DNA of 38,236 nucleotides, from positions 1 through 38,236 of the forward strand of contig JANXTG010000036.1 of assembly GCA_025352525.1 (NCBI GenBank). Direction: 5' to 3'. Below the pieces are notes generated by a model. That model searched no databases, was not told where the DNA came from, and was given only the letters and a program-made list of their open reading frames with translations. The position numbers and the translations under genes were made by a program. Position 1 is the first letter of the stretch. Each line of letters begins with the position of its first letter. This DNA comes from Ferruginibacter sp. Its GTDB lineage: Bacteria > Bacteroidota > Bacteroidia > Chitinophagales > Chitinophagaceae. This document shows positions 8,344-16,414 of the stretch, one piece after another.

Positions 8344-9209
8344 AATTCCAACATTTCAATAAGAGAATTTATCTCTTTTATTTTTAAATATTGAGCCTCA
8401 TTTTCAAAACACTTTTTTAATTCTGATAACATTAAAACCATGATTGATTTATTATCAAATGGTTTAAAAAAGGAGGAAGTAGGAGGTAGAGACATTTTCT
8501 TAAAATAATTTTCGACATCTTTATGAGAATACATTTGTCCATTTACAGGATCTATGTAAAATTTAATTTTTTCAGAAGCATGCCCTTTTGGGTTTAATAT
8601 ATCGTAATGCTGGTCAAAATAACCAAGTATAAATTGTTTGGGAATATTTATTGCGTAAACCGGCACATCAAGTAAACCGAAAAGTATAAGCAGAAGCGTA
8701 CCATTACCAAAAGCGTTTCCCTTGCGCAGTTCAAGCGTTTTATTTAAAAGAAATCCATCAGCATTCTCATAATTAATTTCAATTCCTTTTTGTTTGTAGT
8801 AATTATAAACAATACTTCCAATTACATTTATCTGTTCCATTGGAGTGAGATAACTGTTCATTTCCAGCCAGATGTTTCTTCTTAATTTTTCTATTTCTTT
8901 AAAAATAACTGTTGCATCCATATTTGGATGAACATACTTTGAAAGCAATAAACAACCCGCTAATAAATCGGCTGTACCAGAAGACCATTTTGAAAAATCC
9001 GCTTTTATATCTTCAAAATGTAACCGTTTTATTAGAGATTCAATTCTGTTCTGAAGTTCAGCATTTACAAAGGTTTCGCTGTAATTTTCAAGATTTGGAA
9101 TAATATCTTTTCCAAAAGAAATTATTTTATTACTGACTGTTTCATAAACAATTTCATCGGGATCATCAATCAGTTTTAGCAGTGCCTGTATTTCTTTATT
9201 TTCCTGCAT
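8340..9209 (-). CDS. SirB1-like (transglutaminase-core 2) family protein
   Basis: A 289-residue cytoplasmic protein with a helical N-terminal half (about 1-90, HEAT-like) and a SirB1/transglutaminase-like core at about 85-250: WLEMNSYLTPMEQINVIGSIVYN, LELRKGNAFGNGTLLLILFGLLDVPVYAINIPKQFILGYFD and FYIDPVNGQMYSHKDVENYF. In classical transglutaminase-like enzymes a catalytic Cys follows the RKGN-type segment; here that stretch (GNAFGNGT) has no Cys, so it is probably non-catalytic. Its stop overlaps the DUF952 start and its start shares base 9209 with the upstream YcxB-like gene. Specific function unknown. Confidence 0.8.
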   Translation of the reverse strand: MQENKEIQALLKLIDDPDEIVYETVSNKIISFGKDIIPNLENYSETFVNAELQNRIESLIKRLHFEDIKADFSKWSSGTADLLAGCLLLSKYVHPNMDATVIFKEIEKLRRNIWLEMNSYLTPMEQINVIGSIVYNYYKQKGIEINYENADGFLLNKTLELRKGNAFGNGTLLLILFGLLDVPVYAINIPKQFILGYFDQHYDILNPKGHASEKIKFYIDPVNGQMYSHKDVENYFKKMSLPPTSSFFKPFDNKSIMVLMLSELKKCFENEAQYLKIKEINSLIEMLEL

Positions 9210-9757
9210 CAGTTTTGTATTTGATTAAATTCAGCATCCAGCGATAAATTTCTGGAAAAAACCTTGTTCAAAGCTAATTTTTCTTCTTCACTTTTACAAG
9301 CACTTTTAGGAATTATAATTGCCTGCAAAGAATTTTCAAATAAAAAATAATGCGAATCTGTTTCCGTTTTTTTTATGATGGCTTTCCAGTAATATTTTGT
9401 TTCAGTAAATTCAGTTTTTATCAATAATTCACTGTCAGTGGCAATAAGATTGTAATCTGTAAACAAAGAATCGTTGTCAGGATTATCAGCAATTTTTTCA
9501 GCACTTCTGATAATTGAAGATTTGCCGCTGATTAATGGAAGTAAAGTTGATAAAAATATAAGGCTATAAATGGCTATAGAAAAATTATTAAATGAGCCCA
9601 AACCTCCCGCAATATAAAGTACAATTAAAAAAGTAATTAAAAAAACTCCTTGTTTTAAAAAATTTACCCTGCGTTTCTTTTTACCTTCTTCCCAAAAAAC
9701 ATGTGTGTAAAATTTGATGTAGTCATCTTTTGTAAGGATATATTTTAAAGAGAACAT
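9209..9757 (-). CDS. YcxB-like two-helix membrane protein
   Basis: The 182-residue protein starts with a short amphipathic segment (TKDDYIKFYTHVFW), has two hydrophobic helices at about 37-55 and 60-77, and ends in a soluble beta domain with TKYYWKAIIKKTETDSHYFLF and AIIIPKSAC, the pattern of the YcxB-like family. Molecular role unknown. It lies two bases downstream of topA and shares one base with the next gene, so it is embedded in the topA string. Likely inner membrane with the C-terminal domain cytoplasmic (inference). Confidence 0.72.
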   Translation of the reverse strand: MFSLKYILTKDDYIKFYTHVFWEEGKKKRRVNFLKQGVFLITFLIVLYIAGGLGSFNNFSIAIYSLIFLSTLLPLISGKSSIIRSAEKIADNPDNDSLFTDYNLIATDSELLIKTEFTETKYYWKAIIKKTETDSHYFLFENSLQAIIIPKSACKSEEEKLALNKVFSRNLSLDAEFNQIQN

Positions 9758-9759
9758 TA

Positions 9760-12345
9760 TTATTTTCTAATAGCTGCTTTTTTAGGAGCAGCTTTTTTTG
9801 TTGCTGATTTTGTTGCTGCTTTCTTTTTTGCCGGAGCTTTTTTATCAAACGCTTTTGGGTCTTGTATTAGGATCATTTTTTTAATGCTGTCTAAATCAAT
9901 AACAGCAAGTTCTTCAACAGAATATTTTCCATTAGCACCGGTACCAATAACCTTCAGCTTCTTTTTATTAAATTTTATAATTGGTCCCCACTGTCCGTTT
10001 TCTAAAGTGATTTTTTCTTCGGACCAGTTTTGAATGATACGGTTTGACTCTTTTTCTAATTTCTTTTCTATTAATTCATTACAATCCTGTTGTGTGAGTA
10101 CATCAAAATCGTATGCACGGGGTATATTTATGTACATATCATTCCACTTTATAAATGGGCCAAATCTACCCTTGCCCTTTGTTATTGGTTTTTCTTCATA
10201 ATGTGCTATAGGCGCATCTTCCACTCTTTTTGCTATAATAATTTCTATAGCTCTGTTTATATCAACCGAGGCAGCCTGTTCACCTTTCGGCATAGAAATA
10301 AATGCATCGCCAAATTTTATATAAGGTCCAAATCTGCCAATACCCGTTGTAACATCCAGGCCTTCATATTCTCCTAATGGTGTACCTAGTTTAAACAGTT
10401 CCAGGGCTTCTTCAAGCGTTATGGTTTCTATGCTTTGCTGTGCAGTTAGTTTTGCAAACCTTGGCTTCTCTTCGTCGGTTTGCGCACCAATCTGAACCAT
10501 AGGTCCAAAGCGACCCATACGAGCGCTTATAGGTTTTCCCGTTGCTTCATCAGTACCTAAAATTCTTTCTCCTTTTGCTCTTTCTGCAGTCTCCAAAGTA
10601 TATTCAACTCCGGTATGAAAAGGAATGTACCAATCGCCCACCATTTTATTCCATACCATTTTTCCTTCGGCAATGGCATCAAATTCTTCCTCAATATTTG
10701 CAGTAAAAGAATAATCCATTACCCTTTTAAAATGCTCGCTTAAAAAATCGGTTACAACAAGTCCTAAATCTGTTGGGAATAATTTTCCTTTTTCGGCACC
10801 GGTATTTTCTTGAGATGCTGTTTTGGTGATGGTATCATTTTTTAAAGTAACCAAACGCACTGTTCTTTTTATTGGTTCTTTGTCCTTCTTTATTACATAG
10901 TTTCTTTTTGCAATGGTTGATATGGTTGGTGCGTAAGTACTCGGTCTGCCAATACCCAACTCTTCCAGTTTTTTTACCAATGATGCTTCTGTATAACGTG
11001 CGCCGGGTCTTGTAAATCTTTCTGACCCAGTCATTTCTCTGAATGCAAGTTTTTGTCCTACCGTTAAATTTGGCAACCTGCTTTCACCTTCCTCATTGTC
11101 ATTTTCTTCTTCATCATCCGTACTCTCTAAATAAACTTTTAAGAAACCATCAAATTTTAATACTTCCCCACTGGCACTTAAATCCTGTTTATTGGTACTT
11201 ATTTCAATTTTTGCTGTTGTCTTTTCAAATATTGCATCACTCATCTGAGAAGCAATAGTACGTTTCCATATTAATTCATACAAACGATTAAGTTCCTGGT
11301 CTGCAACTGCGCGTGCATCCATGTAAGTCGGGCGGATGGCTTCATGGGCTTCCTGTGCACTTTCGTTTTTATTTTTATATTTTCTTACCTGCAAATATTT
11401 ATCGCCAAAGCTGCTGTTTATTTCCTTTTTAATAGCATCCATGGCCGTTTCCCCAAGGTTTACACTATCGGTTCTCATATAAGTAATTTTACCGCTTTCG
11501 TATAATTTTTGAGCAAGCAACATTGTTTTACTTACACCGTAGCCAAGTTTTCTACTTGCTTCCTGTTGCAAAGTAGATGTTGTAAATGGCGCTGCAGGCG
11601 TGCGCTTACCAGGCTTTATCTGAATATCTTTTACTGTATAATCTGCCCCAATACATGTTTGTAAAAACTGTTCAGCGTTAGCCTGCTGGTCAAATTTCGC
11701 ACCTTCTGCTTTAAAATTAAGGGTGCGCTCATTAAGGTCTGTAGCACCAAGTAATGCTTCAATTTTAAAACTGCTTACGGCATTAAACTGGTTTATTTCT
11801 CTTTCTTTTTCTGCAATAAGTTTTACAGCTACGCTTTGTACACGACCGGCACTTAAACCACCCTGCATGCCAATTTTTTTCCAAAGTACGGGGCTTAATT
11901 CAAAGCCTACAATCCTGTCTACAACTCTTCTTGCCTGCTGCGCATTTACAAGATTCATATTTATAAGCCTTGGGTTTGCTACAGCTTTTTGTATAGCCGG
12001 TTTTGTAATTTCATGGAAAACAATACGCTTTGTTGTTTTAGGATCCAGTTTTAAAACCTCAGCCAAATGCCAACTGATAGCTTCACCTTCCCTGTCCTCA
12101 TCCGACGCCAGCCAAACTTCATCTGATTTTTTAGCAGCACTGATTAAATCCTTTACCACCCTGTCTTTATCCGCAGGAATAATATATTTGGGTACAAAAT
12201 TATTATTTACGTCGATACCCATATCGTTTTTATCCAAATCTCTTATATGACCGAAACAACTTTTCACCTCAAAGTCTTTACCAAGAATTGCTTCTATGGT
12301 TTTAGCTTTTGCAGGAGATTCCACGATTAATAAATTTTTAGCCAT
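9760..12345 (-). CDS. topA: DNA topoisomerase I (type IA)
   Basis: Relaxes negative supercoils by single-strand passage. In 861 residues: Toprim domain with E9 (LLIVESPAKA) and the acidic triad in SDEDREGE (81-88), the SAGRVQSVAV motif (165-174), and active-site Tyr Y289 in ITYMRTDSV. The barrel ends around 585. The C-terminal part has no zinc-ribbon Cys clusters but four glycine-rich repeats (MGRFGPMVQIG, IGRFGPYIKFGD, KGRFGPFIKWND, NGQWGPIIKF) typical of Bacteroidota TopA, then a Lys/Ala-rich tail from about 833. It leads a tight five-gene minus-strand string. Upstream is a 216-base divergent region with a hairpin at 12448-12477. Confidence 0.97.
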   Translation of the reverse strand: MAKNLLIVESPAKAKTIEAILGKDFEVKSCFGHIRDLDKNDMGIDVNNNFVPKYIIPADKDRVVKDLISAAKKSDEVWLASDEDREGEAISWHLAEVLKLDPKTTKRIVFHEITKPAIQKAVANPRLINMNLVNAQQARRVVDRIVGFELSPVLWKKIGMQGGLSAGRVQSVAVKLIAEKEREINQFNAVSSFKIEALLGATDLNERTLNFKAEGAKFDQQANAEQFLQTCIGADYTVKDIQIKPGKRTPAAPFTTSTLQQEASRKLGYGVSKTMLLAQKLYESGKITYMRTDSVNLGETAMDAIKKEINSSFGDKYLQVRKYKNKNESAQEAHEAIRPTYMDARAVADQELNRLYELIWKRTIASQMSDAIFEKTTAKIEISTNKQDLSASGEVLKFDGFLKVYLESTDDEEENDNEEGESRLPNLTVGQKLAFREMTGSERFTRPGARYTEASLVKKLEELGIGRPSTYAPTISTIAKRNYVIKKDKEPIKRTVRLVTLKNDTITKTASQENTGAEKGKLFPTDLGLVVTDFLSEHFKRVMDYSFTANIEEEFDAIAEGKMVWNKMVGDWYIPFHTGVEYTLETAERAKGERILGTDEATGKPISARMGRFGPMVQIGAQTDEEKPRFAKLTAQQSIETITLEEALELFKLGTPLGEYEGLDVTTGIGRFGPYIKFGDAFISMPKGEQAASVDINRAIEIIIAKRVEDAPIAHYEEKPITKGKGRFGPFIKWNDMYINIPRAYDFDVLTQQDCNELIEKKLEKESNRIIQNWSEEKITLENGQWGPIIKFNKKKLKVIGTGANGKYSVEELAVIDLDSIKKMILIQDPKAFDKKAPAKKKAATKSATKKAAPKKAAIRK

Positions 12346-12442
12346 AATATTTTTTATATTTCTCTTAAGCTTATTTCTCTAATACTTGCATACTCTTACG
12401 GATATTTAAGCTACAAAGTTTGTGCAATATTAAATGAAAAAT

Positions 12443-12477
12443 AAAAAATTGCTGATTTAATTGATTTTTTCAGCAAT
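12443..12477 (-). terminator. Hairpin plus T-run in the topA upstream region (terminator or attenuator candidate)
   Basis: Perfect 8-bp inverted repeat, ATTGCTGA at 12448-12455 and TCAGCAAT at 12470-12477, with a 14-base loop. On the minus strand it is followed directly by a run of T, as in an intrinsic terminator. There is no minus-strand gene upstream of it, so it would act on a topA leader transcript or on antisense RNA from the divergent region. Confidence 0.4.
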
Positions 12478-12561
12478 CATATGTATATATTTAGTTACGT
12501 ATTTTTTATCATGAAGCGTTTTTCGAATTTTTAATCACTCCGTACTTTAATCAATACTTAA

Positions 12562-13317
12562 ATGAAAATAACTTTTGTTGGTTGTGGTAATGTAGCTACT
12601 GTATTGGGTAGGCTATGCACAAACAAAGGACACAACGTACAACAGGTAATTGCCCGAAATAAAATTTCAGGCGAGGAGTTTGCCAAGAAATTTAAATGTG
12701 AACTGGTAGATTTTAATGAGCAGCCCAATAAAAATACAGATCTGGTAATTGTTGCGCTTTCCGATAATTCATTGCCAGAAGCTATTTTTAATATCAATTT
12801 TGGTAATGTTCATGTTATGCATACAGCAGGTTCATGCGATATGAATGTATTACAAAACATGTCCTCAAACTTTGGCGTATTATACCCACTGCAAAGTTTA
12901 AAAAAAGAAATGGAGATCATTCCTGAAATCCCTTTCTTAATAGAAGGAAATAATGAGGAAACACTGATGTTTGTAAAAACATTTGCTGAAACTTTAAGTA
13001 AAACGGTAGTTGTTCAAACAGCTGAAGAGCGCCTTAGGCTTCATACCTCTGCAGTTATTGTAAATAATTTTACCAACTATCTTTTTACCGTAGCTGAAAA
13101 ATTTTGTAACAATGAAAAAGTTGACTTTAAATTGTTGTTGCCCCTAATAAAACAAACTTCTGAAAGGGTGCAATATCACTCACCAAGCAGTATGCAAACG
13201 GGTCCTGCATGTAGAGGTGATATTACAACACTCGATAAACATCTGCGATTACTGACTGAGTATCCTAAATTACGTACACTTTACATGAGACTGTCTGACG
13301 GAATTATGAATGACTAA
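12562..13317 (+). CDS. Rossmann-fold / DUF2520 dehydrogenase-like protein
   Basis: The 251-residue cytoplasmic protein opens with a nucleotide-binding motif, FVGCGNVA (residues 5-12), and a Rossmann half resembling pyrroline-5-carboxylate reductase and F420-NADP reductase (DLVIVALSDN near 60-69, HTAGSC near 91-96). The DUF2520 half follows, with LRLHTSAVIVNNFTNYLF and the TGPACRGD motif. Substrate unknown. In many Bacteroidota this gene lies beside the kdsC-like and maf genes; here those lie about 2.5 kb further on the same strand, with the esterase, a lipoprotein, ferredoxin and iscX in between. Confidence 0.88.
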   Translation: MKITFVGCGNVATVLGRLCTNKGHNVQQVIARNKISGEEFAKKFKCELVDFNEQPNKNTDLVIVALSDNSLPEAIFNINFGNVHVMHTAGSCDMNVLQNMSSNFGVLYPLQSLKKEMEIIPEIPFLIEGNNEETLMFVKTFAETLSKTVVVQTAEERLRLHTSAVIVNNFTNYLFTVAEKFCNNEKVDFKLLLPLIKQTSERVQYHSPSSMQTGPACRGDITTLDKHLRLLTEYPKLRTLYMRLSDGIMND

Positions 13318-13367
13318 AAATCTTGTTTGAAACCACAAAATTTCAAGTTTTGGAGAATAAAAGCTGG

Positions 13368-14489
13368 ATGATATTAATTTTATTTTTGAACTTAAATGTT
13401 TATTGCCAAAACAATATAAAAATAGTTGTAAATGATTTGGCCAAGCAAAAAGCGACAAAAATTTTTATAACCGGTGCATTTAATACTTGGAATCCCGGAG
13501 AAGCAAAATATGCTTTACAAAAATCAAATTCCAACAAATGGGAAATCCTTTTAAAGGATTTGCCATTTGATACTTTCAATTATAAATTTACACAGGGAGA
13601 GTGGGGGGAAGAAGAAGTAACAGCAACCGGAGAAAATGTAGGTAATCACACATTAGAAATTGATAAGGGTTACTCGATACAGGTAAATATTTATGGTTGG
13701 AAAAATCAACCCTTCCTACCAAAAAAACATACGGCGAGCAACAACGTTTACCAAATAACAGATTCTTTTTACATTCCTCAGCTGGCCCGTTACAGAAAGA
13801 TCACTGTTTATCTTCCATCAAATTACAAAAAAACAAGACAACGTTATCCTGTACTTTACATGCATGACGGTCAGAATTTATTTGATGAATATATTGCTCC
13901 GTTTGGTGAATGGGGAGTTGATGAAGCACTTGATACTCTCCAAAAACAAACAGGTAAATATGCAATTGTTGTGGCAATAGACCATGGTAATGAGAAGAGA
14001 ATAACTGAATATAATTTTGAAGACATTACAAAATATGGAGCAGCAGAAGGAGAGAAATATGTTGATTTTTTAGCAACTACATTAAAACCATTTATTGATA
14101 AAAAATATAGAACTAAAAAAGGTAAATCACATACAGCTGTTGCCGGCAGTAGCTTAGGAGGTTTAATAAGTACATACGCAGTTTTAAAACATCCGGAAAC
14201 TTTTGGTACCGCTGGTATTTTTTCCCCTGCGTATTGGATAGCACCTTCAATTGATTCATTGACCAAGACGTTATCAAAACATACCGCAGCCCGCTATTGG
14301 TTTTACGCCGGTGAAAAAGAGAACAGCGATATGGTACCTGACATGGAAAGGATAAAAAACAATATTGCAAAAAATATAAAAAACGATTTTTCATTTAACA
14401 CAGATGCAAATGGTGCACACAATGAGCAGACCTGGCAAAAATGGTTTCCTTCATTTTATAAATGGTGGATAGGAGTGGTTAAAAAATAA
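13368..14489 (+). CDS. Exported esterase (esterase D family) with N-terminal glycogen-binding-like domain
   Basis: The ATG at 13368 is preferred over a TTG at 13323, because it places a hydrophobic signal peptide (MILILFLNLNVYCQ) at the true N terminus; protein 373 residues. Residues about 20-105 form an E-set/CBM48-like module (TGAFNTWNPGEAKYAL, EILLKDLP, YKFTQGEW). The alpha/beta-hydrolase domain of the putative-esterase family covers about 125-373: YPVLYMHDGQNLFDE, nucleophile S262 in AGSSLGG and likely catalytic His in GAHNEQTW (about 351). It probably acts on acylated sugars, siderophore-type esters or similar in the periplasm; the substrate cannot be told. It converges on the following lipoprotein gene with a gap of six bases. 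Confidence 0.86.
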   Translation: MILILFLNLNVYCQNNIKIVVNDLAKQKATKIFITGAFNTWNPGEAKYALQKSNSNKWEILLKDLPFDTFNYKFTQGEWGEEEVTATGENVGNHTLEIDKGYSIQVNIYGWKNQPFLPKKHTASNNVYQITDSFYIPQLARYRKITVYLPSNYKKTRQRYPVLYMHDGQNLFDEYIAPFGEWGVDEALDTLQKQTGKYAIVVAIDHGNEKRITEYNFEDITKYGAAEGEKYVDFLATTLKPFIDKKYRTKKGKSHTAVAGSSLGGLISTYAVLKHPETFGTAGIFSPAYWIAPSIDSLTKTLSKHTAARYWFYAGEKENSDMVPDMERIKNNIAKNIKNDFSFNTDANGAHNEQTWQKWFPSFYKWWIGVVKK

Positions 14490-14495
14490 ATTGAT

Positions 14496-15125
14496 TTATT
14501 TGTAGGGCATCACAATATCCGTCTGTTGTTTATATGGATCAGTTTTTCCTTTTTTAACTTCAAATGGATTATCGATATAAATTTCATAAGCCGGAGCAGC
14601 TTTTTTTCTGTTTCGTTCCTTCAACATTTCTGTTACCGCATCATAACCAACATTACTCATTACATTAGGACCAAAAAAATGTGCGATCAACACACTGTCG
14701 CCACCCGTTTTCTTTATAAAAAAACCATTTGGCATTTTTGCAGGAGCCTTATCTACAGGTATGCCGGCTTCAAAAAAGAAAGGTGCTTTTTGCGATTTAT
14801 ACCATGCGATTGGCTGACCGGTTTTTTTTAATTTTGCAGCTGCAATTGCAACAGGAATTTTTTTATTGTAAATATTATTCAGCTTAGTACTCATGCCCGC
14901 ACTTGTGGCTGAACTGTCTTTAATGCAAAGCACAATTCTTTTAATTTCAACAGTATCTACAATATTAATAATTGGACCTTTCTGTGGAATTTCAGTTTTA
15001 CTATTTGTAGCAGTTTCTTTTTTTACCAATAGCGGCGGAGCTGGCATTTTTTCCTTGCTATCTTTACAAGAAACAAACACTGTCGAAATAAATATTATTA
15101 AGTTTAAAGAAGAATAAATTTTCAT
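14496..15125 (-). CDS. Lipoprotein with GyrI-like (effector-binding) domain
   Basis: Starting at the ATG at 15125 (not the longer frame to 15158) gives 209 residues with a lipoprotein signal ending FVSC, C20 being the lipid-attachment site. A Pro/Thr/Lys-rich linker runs to about 50. From about 60 to the end the sequence follows the GyrI/AraC effector-binding fold: IAAAKLKKTGQPIAWYKS, FFFEAGIPVDKAP, VLIAHFFGPNVMSNVGYDAVTEML, and the typical ending AYEIYIDNPFEV...TDIVMPYK. GyrI-like domains bind small ligands and are normally cytoplasmic, so a membrane-anchored version facing the periplasm is unusual. It is divergent from the ferredoxin gene. Ligand unknown. Confidence 0.78.
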   Translation of the reverse strand: MKIYSSLNLIIFISTVFVSCKDSKEKMPAPPLLVKKETATNSKTEIPQKGPIINIVDTVEIKRIVLCIKDSSATSAGMSTKLNNIYNKKIPVAIAAAKLKKTGQPIAWYKSQKAPFFFEAGIPVDKAPAKMPNGFFIKKTGGDSVLIAHFFGPNVMSNVGYDAVTEMLKERNRKKAAPAYEIYIDNPFEVKKGKTDPYKQQTDIVMPYK

Positions 15126-15197
15126 TTTTTTGTAAATGATGAGCTTGCAAAATAGCAATTAAATTTTACGGATGATGTAGTTTTATTCACCGATATT

Positions 15198-15227
15198 TTT
15201 GAAAACAGCGAATTTACAGTAGGTTTG
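15198..15227 (+). promoter_or_regulatory. Promoter of the ferredoxin - iscX run
   Basis: TTTG at 15198-15201 and TAGGTTTG at 15220-15227 match the Bacteroidota -33/-7 elements with an 18-base spacer. The ferredoxin ATG is 18 bases further on, giving a short leader. Confidence 0.6.
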
Positions 15228-15245
15228 CACTCCGAAAACAGCATC

Positions 15246-15581
15246 ATGTACAGTATTACTTTTAATTTTGAACAAAAGGGTTTAGCACCTATAACAATTT
15301 CCAATGTTTCATCAGGACAATCTATTTTAGAAGTTGCCTTAAAAAACAATATTGATCTTCATCACAACTGCGGTGGCGTTTGCGCATGCAGTACATGCCA
15401 TTTATACGTTGATAAAGGAGAAGGTTTAATTGAAGAAATAAGTGATAGGGAAGAAGATTTTATTGATAGAGCTATTAATCCAAGATTAAACTCCAGGCTT
15501 GGATGCCAATGTGTTTTGGTTGAAGACGGAGGTGTAATTGACGTTACATTACCTGATCAATCACAGTTTTTAGGGGAATAA
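15246..15581 (+). CDS. fdx: 2Fe-2S ferredoxin, adrenodoxin/ISC type
   Basis: Electron carrier of 111 residues. The ATG at 15246 is chosen; the frame extends to a TTG at 15225, but that codon lies inside the promoter -7 element. Cluster ligands follow the adrenodoxin pattern: C42 and C48-x2-C51 in NCGGVCACSTC, and C87 in GCQC; C46 and C89 are extra cysteines. The motif SDREEDFID-RAINPRLNSRLGCQ is typical of ISC ferredoxins. It precedes iscX by 38 bases, the same gene order as in the proteobacterial isc operon, suggesting a role in Fe-S cluster assembly or repair. Confidence 0.93.
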   Translation: MYSITFNFEQKGLAPITISNVSSGQSILEVALKNNIDLHHNCGGVCACSTCHLYVDKGEGLIEEISDREEDFIDRAINPRLNSRLGCQCVLVEDGGVIDVTLPDQSQFLGE

Positions 15582-15619
15582 TTAATAGCATTTATTTAAA
15601 AATATAAGCACACATTTTT

Positions 15620-15856
15620 ATGAGTTTTGAATTACCCATACACTGGACCGATTACGAGGATATAGCTATTAAATTATACGAAAAATTTGGAGATGATTTT
15701 AATGAAGGGAAAATTTACAGGCTTCGTTTTACAGATCTTTTAAACTGGGTATTGGAAATTCCAAGTTTTGTGGGCAAAAGAGAAGAAAGCAATGAAGGTC
15801 ATTTAGAAATGATACAAAGTACATGGGTTTACGAATGGAGAGATAACCAAAAATAA
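15620..15856 (+). CDS. iscX: IscX-like Fe-S assembly protein
   Basis: The 78-residue protein starts with IHWTDYEDIAIKLYEKFGD and ends with IQSTWVYEWRD, the hallmarks of IscX (YfhJ), a small acidic helical protein that binds iron and the cysteine desulfurase IscS in E. coli and modulates cluster assembly. The LRFTDLLNWVLEIPSFVG segment (about 36-53) is the conserved core. It lies 38 bases after fdx and five bases before the kdsC-like gene. No iscS, iscU or hscBA is present in the window. Confidence 0.92.
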   Translation: MSFELPIHWTDYEDIAIKLYEKFGDDFNEGKIYRLRFTDLLNWVLEIPSFVGKREESNEGHLEMIQSTWVYEWRDNQK

Positions 15857-15861
15857 AAAGT

Positions 15862-16383
15862 ATGAATGCCTTAGCCCTTTTAAAAAACGTAAAGCTGTTT
15901 GTTTTTGATGTGGACGGCGTACTTACAGATGGCTCACTCATTTTACTTGACAATGGTGAAATGGCAAGGCAAATGAACATAAAAGATGGATATGCTTTAC
16001 AACTCGCAATAATGCATGGTTACGATATTTTAATTATATCTGGCGGCAGCTCCAGTGCCGTAAAAATCAGGCTTCAAAAATTAGGTATACAACATATTTT
16101 TCTTGGCGTAATTGATAAGAAAAATCTGCTTTTAAACTTTGTTGCAGAGCATCGTTTAAAAAAGGAAGAGATTCTATACATGGGTGATGATTTACCCGAT
16201 CTTTTACCAATGAAAGAAGCCGGAGTAGCTTGTGCACCAGCAGATGCAGTTGCCGAAATAAAAAGTATTGCTCATTACATTTCTCCCGCTTTGGGTGGCA
16301 AAGGATGTGTAAGAGATGTAATTGAAAAAGTTTTAAAACTTAATGGTCATTGGAATGAACCTAATACTTTATCTTCCATGTAA
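15862..16383 (+). CDS. kdsC: KdsC-like HAD phosphatase (Kdo-8-phosphate phosphatase)
   Basis: The 173-residue HAD protein lacks a cap domain, as in KdsC. Motif I FDVDGVLTDG has D16 and D18; motif II is ISGGSS (59-64); the conserved lysine lies near 86-87 (DKKNLL); motif III is MGDDLPDL (107-114); CAPADAV follows. KdsC removes phosphate from Kdo-8-P for lipopolysaccharide core synthesis. kdsA and kdsB are not in the window, and a related sugar-acid phosphatase specificity cannot be excluded. It is close to iscX (gap five) and to the prenyltransferase gene (gap 31). Confidence 0.87.
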   Translation: MNALALLKNVKLFVFDVDGVLTDGSLILLDNGEMARQMNIKDGYALQLAIMHGYDILIISGGSSSAVKIRLQKLGIQHIFLGVIDKKNLLLNFVAEHRLKKEEILYMGDDLPDLLPMKEAGVACAPADAVAEIKSIAHYISPALGGKGCVRDVIEKVLKLNGHWNEPNTLSSM

Positions 16384-16414
16384 ACAATAAATCTTTTACC
16401 TGACAATACAATAA

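Noticed and set aside
11723-12250. 175-residue plus-strand open frame opposite topA
   Set aside because: Ser/Leu/Ala-rich sequence typical of an antisense shadow; it lies wholly over conserved Toprim and active-site motifs of topA.
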